Source: Apiospora phragmitis
Taxonomy: Eukaryota; Ascomycota; Sordariomycetes; Amphisphaeriales; Apiosporaceae
DNA length: 64,000 bases
Reading direction: 5' to 3'
Assembly (NCBI GenBank): GCA_038363925.1
Contig: JAQQWL010000011.1
Location: 8,618,001-8,682,000, forward strand
Positions 10,818 to 22,502 of this stretch are shown one piece after another. Numbering within the stretch: the stretch's first letter is position 1; each line of letters begins with the position of its first letter. A program made the position numbers and the translations under genes. The notes beneath the pieces are model-generated. The model did no database searches, was not told the origin of the DNA, and was given only the letters and a program-made list of their open reading frames with translations.

Positions 10818-12332
10818 CTAGTAGTATGACCTGGTACTCTCCCTTCTATACTGATCTTGCGTACCCGGAAATGCCCCTGGGGGAGGGATCTTAGCCGCCT
10901 TCTCATCTTCATCCGAGCTTAGAGGCTCTTCGCCGGAATCGTCAATCCTATCAGGAGGTGCTCTCATGGCTTCTAGAGACTGTGCGCTCAACTTCGGCGC
11001 CTCGTAGGGCTTAATGCTGTGGATCTCTCTGCCAGACGGTAACCCTGATAGTAAGGACGCCGGAGAAGGTACGGTTTGTGTCATGATCTGTAGGATTGTT
11101 AGCAAAGCTGGAGGGTCCGTATGCAAGAAAGTCTTGATCAGTTCTTACGGTATCGTTCATCTTGGTCCATTTCTCCTCCAGCATCTCGATCACCCGTGCC
11201 TCCTCGAGCTTGCCGGCATCAGCACCCCACCCGGAACCCTTTTCGACCTTCTTGTCTTCTCGCTTGTCCGACCACTCCTTCTTCATGCGGCTGAGACTCA
11301 GTCCCTTTTTAGCCTCCTTGGGTTCGTGGCCCAGCTCTTGGAGACCGCACTGCAGCCATCCCAAGGCCGTGCCCGTCTGGCCGGACAACTCGGCGTCGAT
11401 CCCGAAGAAACGGCAGGCCCGCGCCCGACTCGCCATGCGCAAGTCCTCGATGTAGCGTATAAGGCCCTCGTGGAGCTTGGACGTCCCCTTGGTCGTGGCC
11501 TTGGCCAGCGCCGACGCCTGGGCCGCGTGGTCGGCGGCGGCCAGGCACAGGCGCGCGAAGAGGTGGGCGCGCACCCTTGGGATGTCGGGCGCCTTGTACA
11601 TCCACTCGGTGTCGGTCTTGTTGCGGTTCTGGGCCACGACGGCCGGGTAGGGGTCGTCCTTGAGGACGGCGAGCAGCGTGGCCTCGGCCAGCGCCAGCGA
11701 GGCCAGGGCGCGCGCCGTGGCCGCCGCGATGTCGGCGCATAGCGGGCTCGTGACGCGGCCCTCGGCCCGCCGCGCCAGCCAGTCGTGCACCGAGGCCGCG
11801 TCCAGCAGGTGCTTGGCCGCGGTCTGGATCGCCGCGGTCCGCTCCTGCGCGCCGACGTGCGTGCCCGACGTCACGTACAGCGGGTGCAGCGCCGCGCGCG
11901 CCAGCTGGCTGTGCGTGTAGCCCAGCGTCGACAGGACGAAGAACAGCTCGTACTCGAGCGACTGGATCTTGACGCGGGCGGACTCCCTCCCGGGCACGGC
12001 GCTCTCGGAGATGGTGGGTCTCCACTCGATGCTGGGGGTGGAGGCCAAGGTCACGCCGATGGCTTCATCATGGGCTTCATGCAGGGACCGCTGCTGGCTA
12101 AGCCCGGCATCCACGGCCAGCAGGTAGGGTATGTAGTTATCGAGGCTGTTGACTATCGACGGGAGATTGGGGGCTTGGGAGGCTGGCGGCAGGCGCTTGT
12201 GCTTCTTCAAGGCATCCTTACCACCCCGCGATGGGTGCTAGCATTGAGTGGCAGTGAGGGGTGGGTTTCGCAGTTGAAGCTGGCAGAATATGAGAAGGAG
12301 GAAGTGGTCGGGAGTACAAAAGGAAAAGGCAT
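10818..12332 (-). CDS. palC: pH-response regulator PalC (BRO1-domain protein); frame broken near N-terminus
   Basis: PalC is a BRO1-domain protein of the fungal Pal/Rim ambient-pH signalling pathway; it links the plasma-membrane pH sensor to ESCRT-III (Vps32) and leads to activation of the PacC factor. Exons: 12332-11149 and 11087-10818, GT-AG. The N-terminus [14 protein letters not shown] and the segments [38 protein letters not shown] and [20 protein letters not shown] are typical of PalC/BRO1. A Lys/Glu-rich region and a short Pro/Ser tail follow. The frame shifts at about 12216: STHRGV upstream and [10 protein letters not shown] downstream join if one base is missing from the CC (plus strand) at 12216-12217. 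The corrected total is exactly 485 codons (484 residues). If the break is real, only a start inside the BRO1 domain could be used. Convergent with the RBR gene, about 100 nt apart. Confidence 0.88.
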
Positions 12333-13022
12333 CGTTGGTAACCGAAATGAAGATAGTATAGGCCTCAAATTGGTATCATCGTATATCACACCAAAGGTAG
12401 GTGCAGTAGCAGTTGAATCGTGATGAAAATACTCGATTGCTGAAAGACCTCATCGTGATTATAGCCCAGCTTTGGGCTTTTGGCATCGCTGCACTTCCAG
12501 CGCTCTCAAGCTAACAGGCCAAGCAAGCTCGTGCCACTGCTTGGCCCACGCCAGCTATTACGGCCCTGGAATACGGTAACGAATCGTTGGGGTTTGAAAT
12601 GGCTGCGAGTCAATACGCGCAGTCCTGCCTATAGCCACATGTTGTATCAAATCAAGTCAATTCAATAGTGTCGGTAGCATATCTTATTCCAATGAACATC
12701 AGTTATACCAAAGGTGGTAACAATTTCGTGCACTAAGTGTTGTTGATCTGGCGCCAAACTTCAGGTAGGTACCACCTAGACGTACATCGCGGAATGACCC
12801 GCAGCTTCCAGGCCAGGTTGCGATTGAATTGGGAACATGTTTCCGAAGCTCCTAGCTTGAGGTTAAGGAGACAGCACCTGAACCCTAGTCCAGTAATTAA
12901 AAGTCCAGACAGACTGCTTTTCTGTCCAGAACTTGAAGCTGCCTCGTACTTGGCCGATTTCACGACTTTCGAGCCAGATGCCGACGACACTCTTTTCGAC
13001 CTTTTCTACGTAACGGTGAACC
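12333..13022. other. divergent promoter region palC / ALG6
   Basis: 690-bp spacer between the start codons of palC (minus) and ALG6 (plus). It must contain both promoters. No specific factor site can be claimed from inspection. Confidence 0.45.
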
Positions 13023-14852
13023 ATGGCCGCACCGTCTTCCGCCACCCACAAACCTCGTCGCAAGTCTAAGAAGACCGCGACCTACGATGCCTTCACGAAG
13101 CCCGAAGCCCTCATTCGAACACCCTCGTTCCCCTTGCGGCTTTCCTCTGGCCCGCCCGCGGCTCCGTGTCACAATGGGAGGTCCTGCCGTTGATTCTTAT
13201 GGCCGTCGGCTTGTTTAGATGGGCAGCAGGTCTTTGGGGTTACTCTGGTAGGCGCACACCTGCATGGTTCTCGTACACTCTGCTCGACAATCGCTAATGG
13301 CTGCGCAGGCTTTCAGTCACCCCCTATGTTCGGCGACTTCGAAGCCCAGCGGCATTGGATGGAGATTACAACACAGCTGCCCATTTCGCAATGGTACTTC
13401 TACGATTACCAGTGGTGGGGTCTCGACTACCCGCCCCTGACTGCCTACCATAGCTGGCTGCTGGGCAAGATTGGGGCTATCATTGATCCGACCTGGTTCG
13501 AGTTGGTCGCTTCTCGTGGCTCCCACGACCCGACGTTGAAGATATTTATGAGGGCGACCGTCATCGTCTCGGAGTATTTGATCTACATACCTGCGGCTGT
13601 CATCTTCGTCAGAAGATACAGCAGGCTCTTCGGTGTGGCGCCGTGGACAGCCTGGGTGGCATTGGTCGCGATTCTCATGCAGCCAGCTACCATACTCATT
13701 GATCATGTCCATTTCCAGTATAACACTGTTATGCTTGGATTTGTACTCTCGAGCATGTCCAGCATGCTGGCTGGCCGCCATATGTGGGCTGCGGTGTTCT
13801 TCGTTGCCGCCCTAGGCTTTAAGCAGATGGCTCTCTACTACGCACCAGCTGTCTTCTCCTTCTTGCTCGGAACCTGCATATACCCCCGAATCAACGTCGG
13901 CAGATTCGCCACCATTGCTATAGCTACAGTTATCTCGTTTGCGATTCTGATCCTCCCTATCGTTCTTGGGGCCCTGTATGATGCTAGTCGCGGTATCGAT
14001 TCTCAGCCAGACCTGGACGGCCCCCGCCCGCCACTACCGATCTTCTCGCAGCTTGCGGATTACCTGGATACGAACGCAATCTACTACCCTGTTGTTGAGC
14101 AGCTAGTGCAAATGGTTCATAGAGTTTTCCCATTTGCGAGAGGCCTCTTCGAAGACAAGGTTGCCAACTTCTGGTGTGCAATCAATGTGGTTATCAAAAT
14201 GCGCAAGTACCCCACGGTCCTTCTTCAGCGCATATCCCTTGCAGCTACCCTGGCGGCAATTGCGCCGGCCAACTTTATACTTCTTGTCCGGCCCCGCAAA
14301 GAACTTCTTCCATACGCGTTCGCTGTTACGGCCTGGGGCTTCTTCTTGTTCAGCTACCAAGTCCATGAGAAAAGCGCTCTACTGCCCCTTCTCCCTATGA
14401 CCATACTGCTTGCTGGGAAGCAGGGCCTCGGAAAAGATATTAGGGCGTGGGTGGGATTCGCCAATCTTCTAGGTGCATGGACTATGTTCCCTTTGCTCTC
14501 ACGCGTGGATCTCAAAGTTCCCTATGCCGTCCTCACTCTACTGTGGGCGTATCTGCTAGGTCTCCCGCCTACATCTACGAGTGCCTATTTCCAGGAAGGC
14601 CAGAACGCGTGGCTTCAGTGGAGTACCGCTCTTGTCCACGGGGCTTTCTACCTTCTCATGATCGTTTGGCATGGTCTTGCGCAGTTTGTCGCAACCCCGC
14701 CTGATAAGCCTGACCTGTGGGTCGTTGCCAACGTCGGAATCGGCGCTGCTGGCTTCATGCTGTGCTATCTCTGGTGTATTGGCAAGTTGGTTCAAGAAAG
14801 CGGTATACTTGCAAGAAAGGTTGGGCAAAGCGCGAAATCGAAAACCCAATGA
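13023..14852 (+). CDS. alg6: Dolichyl-P-Glc:Man9GlcNAc2-PP-dolichol alpha-1,3-glucosyltransferase ALG6; frame broken in exon 1
   Basis: ER membrane GT-C glycosyltransferase that adds the first glucose to the lipid-linked oligosaccharide for N-glycosylation, using dolichyl-phosphate glucose. Exon 1 is 13023-13247, the intron 13248-13308, exon 2 13309-14852. The luminal loop after the first membrane segment carries MFGDFEAQRHWMEIT and WWGLDYPPLTAY. The QRHW form points to ALG6 rather than its paralogue ALG8. Many hydrophobic helices follow, plus HFQYN and SYQVHEKSALLPLLP, which are typical of the ALG6/ALG8 family. A basic tail ends the protein. The frame shifts at the CCCC run 13130-13133: TPSF upstream, PLAAFLWPARGSVSQWEVLP downstream. 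One additional C repairs it and gives 590 codons (589 residues). As written, the first ATG frame ends near 13194 and only an internal start could make the GT-C core. Confidence 0.92.
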
Positions 14853-15871
14853 ACGGCGCACTCTACACGAGATGCGAAATTAGAGCTTATCTGTCTCCTG
14901 TGAACCTGACAGGATCTGAATTTCAATGCTGCGGAAGTCTTCGTCGAATGGATGGTTTACAAACCTTCTGACTTGAGACATCATCGGCTTGGAATTTGCT
15001 GGTACACAAGGAAATTGTTTAGGAAAGGGTCGCAGACACGACTCTTTCGACAAGAAGAAGATGCCGCACAACGGTACTCTAACCTCTATAGGACAACCAT
15101 AAATTATACCCACGACAACCAACTATGACGGATTGCAGCACACTGCGTCTTCTCCAAAATGTGCCGGATTGTGACCCAGCTGATCCCGGCAAACAGGCTC
15201 CCAATCTCGCTGGTTCTCAGGTATATTAATATATAAGCCCTATGTTACCCGATTTAGAGCCGTAGTCCATTCCGGGCAACCTGCAGCCGACGCTTAAGCG
15301 TCTAATCTTAGGCACGCTCGGCGCCGTTCGAGAATTAACAAACCGGGTATTTTTACCGATGCAACCTGATCCCCCTTCTCCGCTCACTATTTTTACCACG
15401 TTGATCATTGGCCAGCCGTATCCTGCAGAACATAACCCGGTCCTTCCTGGGTAGATGTCACGACGTACTTACGATTCGGACGTTCCCAAGACAAATACCA
15501 GCTTACCAAGGCATTATTGATAATGCAGTCGTCGATGATCTCCCCAGTATCGGTAAACGGTGATTGTGCGCGTCTGGATTCGTGTAAGCAGCGTAAAGAC
15601 CGCCAAGGTTGTTGCTCCAAACCTCCCTACACGATGGTGGATGCTGCTACCTCCAGAATCGTATCGGCCCTGTCAGCCTTTTATGGTATGCAGTGGGATG
15701 ATGTGTAGCTACTTTTATCTCGAGGGTTGCCTCTCGATCAGTGATAGAATGATATGCCTGTTCGTCTCACTCCTCCTCCCTGTTTCTCTCCATGATTTCC
15801 TGGATTTCACCACTTTCTTCCTTTGACAATATGTGAGTTGAGCGTTCAGCTCTTATCACCCACTCGCCAAC
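14853..15871. other. intergenic, no gene recognised
   Basis: 1-kb spacer between ALG6 and the cupredoxin gene. Only short non-coding-looking ORFs. The last 100 nt are pyrimidine-rich, as is common just upstream of fungal start codons. Confidence 0.5.
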
Positions 15872-17609
15872 ATGAGACTGCTTCTTGGAGTATTGGTCTT
15901 CGCGGCCAGAGTTTCTATGAGTTCGGCACATGATGCCACGCCAGATCGAACAGGCGCGCTGGCAACGCAGACGGCGTCCACACCAGCGATCCACACGATC
16001 AGTGTGGGAGCAGTACGTCAACACCATATATCTTGAAGTCTTGCGTCCTAGCTAAACGACATGCAACTTATAGGCAGGGTTTTCATTCCGGCCGGACTCA
16101 CTCACGGCGAATGTGGGAGACATCGTTCGTGAGTTGCCCTTCCTCCTCTCCTCTCTGCCTATAACGTCCGGGCCAAACGAGGGCGTTTTCTCATTCTGAC
16201 TGGCGACCACAGGTTTCAACTTTTATCCTACGAACCATTCGGTCGCCCGAGCCGAGTTCAGGTACCCATGCATACCGTATGAGACCGTGGAGATCGGGCG
16301 GCGAGGCTTCTACAGCAACCTCGTGCCAGTCCAGGCCATCCTGAACGAGCCTCCCCATTTCGACGTCAAAATCAACGATACCGAGCCTATTTTCTTCTAC
16401 TGGTATGATGACGGTTTTGGTCTCACACTCGTTTCGGTCCTATATTGCAAGTTCATCCCTTTTTAACATATGCTTTCTTTCCAGCACTGTACCGGGATCG
16501 TGTCTTGAGAATTCGATGGTTGGGGTTATCAACCCAGTATGCATAGCTCTCTCTGTTATTGAAATCGCATAGTTGTGATTATTCCGAGGAGAAAAAAGAG
16601 GCTAATCAGCTAGCAAACAAAATACAGAATGGGACTTTCACGCTCGATATCCAGAAGCAGTATGTCCTAAACTCGACGTTCGAGTTCGCCCCAGGACAGC
16701 CATTTCCCACCGAAATGCCGCGGCCCGACCCGAAGGTACCTGGCGGGTACATGCCAGCAGCAGCAAGCACGACAGGGTCTCATGATGGAGGTGGCGGCCA
16801 CGATTCGATGTCAGGGGCCGTCATTGCTGGCATCGCCGTGGGCAGCGCCGCCTTACTCGGGCTGATCGCAGGCCTCTTGTTTCTGTGCTGCTGCCGTAGT
16901 AAGCGGCACTTGTCACACTCTAAAATCCGTCAACAACGGGGCCACGTCGCTCTGCGCTCCGCGCCGTCGCCGCCCCCGTTGCCGGCCGCGGCGCCTCCTG
17001 CCCGACCGCCGCGGAGCCCGCACAGGGGATCGGAGGGGCTCCTTTTTGCCTGCCAGGGAGAGCGGGCGCCGTCTTTCCGGTCCGGAACACCTCGAGGAGG
17101 TGCCGAAGCAACAGCAGCCGGCGGTATTCGTCGCACTAGCCCCACGGCGCAGGAACAAGGCGAAGTAATGGCGTACTCGAGCCCCGAGGCGCCATACTAT
17201 GAAATCATTAGCCCAATGCGCGAAAAATCGGACTACCACCATCACCATCGCCAACAACAACAACATGGTGCTGCTTACTCGTAAGTCTCCTTCTCCTACT
17301 TCCTTCCTTATCCTCTTGTTGCGCGAAGAAGAAGATGTAGAGGAGGAAGACATCGCCAAGGCAACGGTTCCTGACCCGTACCATAGCATGAGCACTAGCC
17401 AGTACCACCCGAGAGCCCCCATCATGCTGGCCTCGACCCCGCAGACACCGGTGCCCGTCGAGCTGCCGGCCAGCGCGGATCCGGGGAACTCGCCGCTTCC
17501 GCGGTATTACCACAACAACAATAACTGGAGCCGTCCGTTCAGCTGGCGGAGGGGCGTCGACTATAATTACCGGCCGGGCAAAGTGGTGGGCGGCAACAAC
17601 ATGATCTGA
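15872..17609 (+). CDS. Cupredoxin-fold extracellular protein with C-terminal membrane anchor
   Basis: Likely surface protein with a plastocyanin/cupredoxin-like domain outside the cell, one transmembrane helix and a cytoplasmic tail; the biological role of this fungal family is unknown. Six exons are proposed: 15872-16012, 16074-16128, 16213-16402, 16485-16536, 16628-17280 and 17387-17609, giving 437 residues. A hydrophobic signal peptide ends near SSAHD. The domain shows ISVGA, GFSFRPDSLTANVGDIV, FNFYPTNHSVARAEF and, across intron 3, FFYCTVPGSC followed by GMVGVINP-like residues (SMVGVINP). The membrane helix is at about residues 209-234 and ends in CCC. The tail is rich in Pro, Arg and Ser, with a DYHHHHRQQQQH stretch, and ends with tyrosine- and proline-rich sequence. 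The last two introns were chosen by phase and branch-site fit and are less certain; without the last intron the protein stops at 17284. Confidence 0.75.
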
Positions 17610-18138
17610 TGATTTTTCCTGACTTTATGAGAAAGAACATTCAACAACGATAATAACGACGACGACAACAACAGCCACCACAACATCTCAGTTGGTGTGT
17701 CCCGGCCGCCCCTCACTCCCTCCCTCGAAACGTCACTATATATCTATTTTGTGTTCATATGGGGTACTTAGTCATTGCCTTTTGTGGGCGTTTGATTGGA
17801 TGATGAAAATGGTTGTACAATATGCTTTCTGTATTAGTAACATATCCGTAACTCTGCATGGAGGTGGTGCGCGTTTTGCACGCGTTTGGCAGCGCAAGCA
17901 TACTTCTCATTACCTAAGGTAGATGGATAAATGAGTTGGGTAAGAGAGATGGCAAGGCGATTTTAGGGTTCAGCACATGGTAAATACAGAGTTCAGTCAG
18001 ACTGAAGTAATATATGGCATACTTTGATGCGACGTAATCTTATCACAGGGCTGCTAACCTAGCTGGTGCGCACACGATCTGGAAGCATCGCATCTCGACT
18101 GGTTGACACCGAACCATTTGATCCCCTTAATTGCCAGC

Positions 18139-18289
18139 TACAGGCCGTACAATGGAGATGGCTTCTATACCGATCGAATAACCAGATTAAGAAAGATTGT
18201 GTTGGCTAGGTTAGTAGCGTTGGACATATAGCTTGTTGAGGTCACAGTATAACCGGAAGTGTCGCGTTTACTCCATTGTACGGCCTGTA
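18139..18289. mobile_element. candidate 147-bp MITE with 17-bp perfect terminal inverted repeats and TA duplication
   Basis: CAGGCCGTACAATGGAG at 18141-18157 is repeated as its exact reverse complement at 18271-18287. Both outer ends are flanked by TA (18139-18140 and 18288-18289), the target duplication of Tc1/mariner-type elements. The perfect complementarity even extends to a 20-bp arm, 18138-18157 with 18271-18290. The interior (113 nt) has no ORF. It could instead be a chance or regulatory palindrome; no second copy is visible in the window. Confidence 0.5.
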
Positions 18290-19367
18290 GTTGGGAATCA
18301 AAGGGATACATCTTTTCAGATCAATGGTATCCGGGCTCTGAAGTTCGTGATGATCTCTTCCTTGTTCTTGTTCCGAAAGGAGAAGGGAACCGCTATCGAT
18401 GCCTGTGCGGTAAATAGCAAACTATTTATGGATTGCGGGGCCCTCGTAGGCTGAGCTGCAAGCACAAGAATCCATCAGGAGCAACGACTGATGATGATGG
18501 GGGGATAATGAAGTGACGTAGAACTTATGTGCCCTACTAGAAGAAGAGGAGGAAAGGCTCCCCGAGGACGTCATCAATGTACGAACTACTACCACTACTA
18601 GATGCTGATTACTGTTGAAAAGACCACTTAGGTAAGTATTTAAGGTAGGTATAGTTATAGAAAACTATTAGGTGTTCTTTGTTCTATTTTTGGAGCGGCT
18701 CGGCACCTTGCATCAAATCACCACCAATTGCTCGGGAGGTGCGGAGGTGGCTGTAGTGTAGCATCATCGCCCCCTAACCTAGCCTCTGTGGCTTGTGATG
18801 GGAAAAAGGACAGCATGCCCCGGCACCCGGCTTGGAAGATATGGCGGGATGTGGGATGTGGTCCAACTCCGATTGTCAATACTCCCCTCCAGTCAATTGA
18901 TATCCGTCGTCACTAGTAACCCAATCAATGACCAACCCATGCAACTTGACTCGTATCGGAGACAGGTCTGATAAATAAATCGAAGGCTGAGGTCAACCAT
19001 TACTGTTCATTGAATGTACGGATGGATGGGATGGATACTCACATAGCTCTCGGCATCAGCCCTCTTTACTCAGCTGTTACCCACTGAAAACCACTAGACC
19101 AAACCAATTAAGGGCTCGGACTGGATATGCCGCGGCGGACCAGGTGGTATCTCCCGTGTCTTTGAGCTCTTTTAGCGGACTCCAGGTACTTAAGCTCAGG
19201 GGGCGTCTCTGGTAGTTTCAAAGTACAGGCCTAGTTTACGGAGTACATAACCCAAGCTCGTCAATCGCTAGCAGCCACCCTTGCAATTGCTTTTCTTCAA
19301 TTGGGAAGAGTAAAGGACACGGTTGTGCCTGCAACGGACACTGAAGCTTACCATTTCGCCTGACAGT

Positions 19368-19384
19368 GAGAGAGAGAGAGAGAG
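19368..19384. repeat. GA microsatellite
   Basis: Uninterrupted (GA)n run of 17 nt in the presumed 5' region of the SURF4 gene. Confidence 0.9.
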
Positions 19385-19778
19385 TGCTACTGCTCTCGGC
19401 ATCACATCATCACCGCGGTCGCCCTTCAAAAGGATTTCCTTTTCAAATCCCACCAAACCACCTTACTTACCGTCATTCCCACTCACGTCGCTGGCTGCCG
19501 TTACTTTCTCTCATCTTTGCCAGCCTTTTTCCGCCAGCGTCTGCTACCCACATATTTTTATAAAGGTTCGGTGCTCAGTGTCCAACCTCTCTCCCCCAAC
19601 GCATTCTTGGCGGAACGAAGAAGCCCAGCTCGGTGATTGGATTCTCTCCTCCGCCAAACCACCTCTACTTGCTCCTCGACGTGATAGTCTCCACGGAAGC
19701 TTGATCTTCCTTACCTATCCGCGCTCGCCGAACAAGCAGCTCTATATCGGTTACCTTACCTCCCAATTTCTCGACACC

Positions 19779-20916
<1,138 letters not shown>

Positions 20917-22502
20917 AGCAAGCTATATAGCACCAACATGGGTGGTTCAAGAGGCTTCCAGGGGCTTGGGGGAGGTTATTGACGACTGGCTCCTGAGCCG
21001 AGTTGAGGTGGATCTAGCTAGCGCGCATCATTTGGCGTCCCAGGGCTTGAAACGGATCTAGTATCTCAGATGAACAGACGGGTTGAAACGGCGCAGCCTG
21101 ACCCTCTGTTTCCAGTATTGTTTGTAAAAAGTGTTACAGTTAAAGGATGAATGAAGGCGTATGACGGTATTTTTTAATCATACATCATCTACCTAGATCG
21201 CCTCGATTAAGGACCCAACCTCAAAAATTGGAATGAAGTAAATGCGTGGGCTAAGTACAGTTCAGATATATTTACTCATCGTGGAGATGTTAGTTACATT
21301 TGTCGAGAGGGAAAGAGTTGGATAGAGTTGGTGTTGATAAAAACTATAGTGAGTGGCTATTTCTTATCACCACCGCCGCTCGTAACTTGCAATACAAGCA
21401 AACTTCTTCTCTCAGTCAGGGGATGAGAAGAGAATGAAACGGGTTGCGTTTTGCCATATTGGGCGAGCTTGGGTACGGTATAAGGGACTCCCCAATTGCT
21501 CCAGTTCGTGGTCAAGACCCTCCAGTCGCCATCACTATTGTCGTCCATGGCAACGACTATGCTGAGATCCTCTGGGCAGACGGAGGTCCAAGGATAGCCA
21601 GGACAAAGCCCGGAGAGGATCCCACGTCAGACCACACACTCTAACAGCTTCTCAACAATCCTCTTCTTCACCCCAACCCTTATCGATGAAGTAGTTCACG
21701 ACTACAAGGTATTGTTCAGAAGTGAATAAGCCGATGAAATATTTCTAGAGCCGCAGGATTGGCTCGATACCCCTTGCTATTTGGAAACCGGTGCAAATTA
21801 GCATCCCGCTACAATTCTACTGACACGGCATACTCAACACGTTGCTGCCAATTTCTCAAGGGCATACTGCTTGCGCATTGGGAAAGCCGGTAGAGCACTC
21901 TTGTCAGCGAGCTTCGAAAACACCCACATCCAGGTCTTGAAGCGAAGGCACATTGTAATCCAAGGTGCCCAGGAAGTCCTCCTTGATGAAGTCTTCCGAA
22001 ACGAGTCCCTGCGTACACCCGTGGGCCCGTCTGCCTTCCATGATCGCGAGATCCGATGCGGCTGCTCCGTGGTGTCCTTCAGATTCCGCAAAGCGCCAGC
22101 TGCCGGCCGGCCCTGCAGGCTATCGGCTATAATTGGTGCCACAATCCACTGCAACTGCACTCCACACCGCACCGCACCCCGATCGATCCACTGTGATTTC
22201 TAGCTCCGAAATGCTGCCACCTGCAATGCTGTGCCTCCGGCGATCAACAACAATTTGCGGTGCTTACTGAATTCATATATTCGGCTTTACTGTTTTTGTG
22301 TGCCTTCACCACCAAACATGCCGTATCACAGCCAGTAGCACTTCTTAGCCACACTATTATTATTATTACATATGTCTACTTGACCATTTAAGGTCTACAT
22401 ACCCTATTCTATCCCTACTACTTACCCTTTCCCAGCCCCCGCCCCCAACACCACATATAGCAGATCCCCCAAGCACACAGAGACGGCTGAGACACAGAGG
22501 CC
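20917..22502. other. intergenic, no gene recognised
   Basis: 1.6-kb spacer between SURF4 and the HeLo gene. ORFs of 60-115 codons occur on both strands but show no domain or biased composition. A short ATT microsatellite lies near 22355-22368. Confidence 0.5.

Larger units (their letters stand above)
17610..19778. other. long intergenic region with one candidate MITE and a GA repeat
   Basis: 2.2-kb gene-free stretch. It contains the TA-flanked inverted-repeat element at 18139-18289 (separate entry) and a 17-nt GA dinucleotide run at 19368-19384. The last 400 nt are pyrimidine-rich and probably hold the SURF4 promoter and 5' UTR. No protein-like ORF was found. Confidence 0.5.

Noticed and set aside
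13326..14852. ALG8 as the identity of the glucosyltransferase
   Set aside because: The luminal motif is DFEAQRHWMEIT with GLDYPPLTAY, the ALG6 form, not the DFEVHRNW/TLDYPPFFAY form of ALG8.
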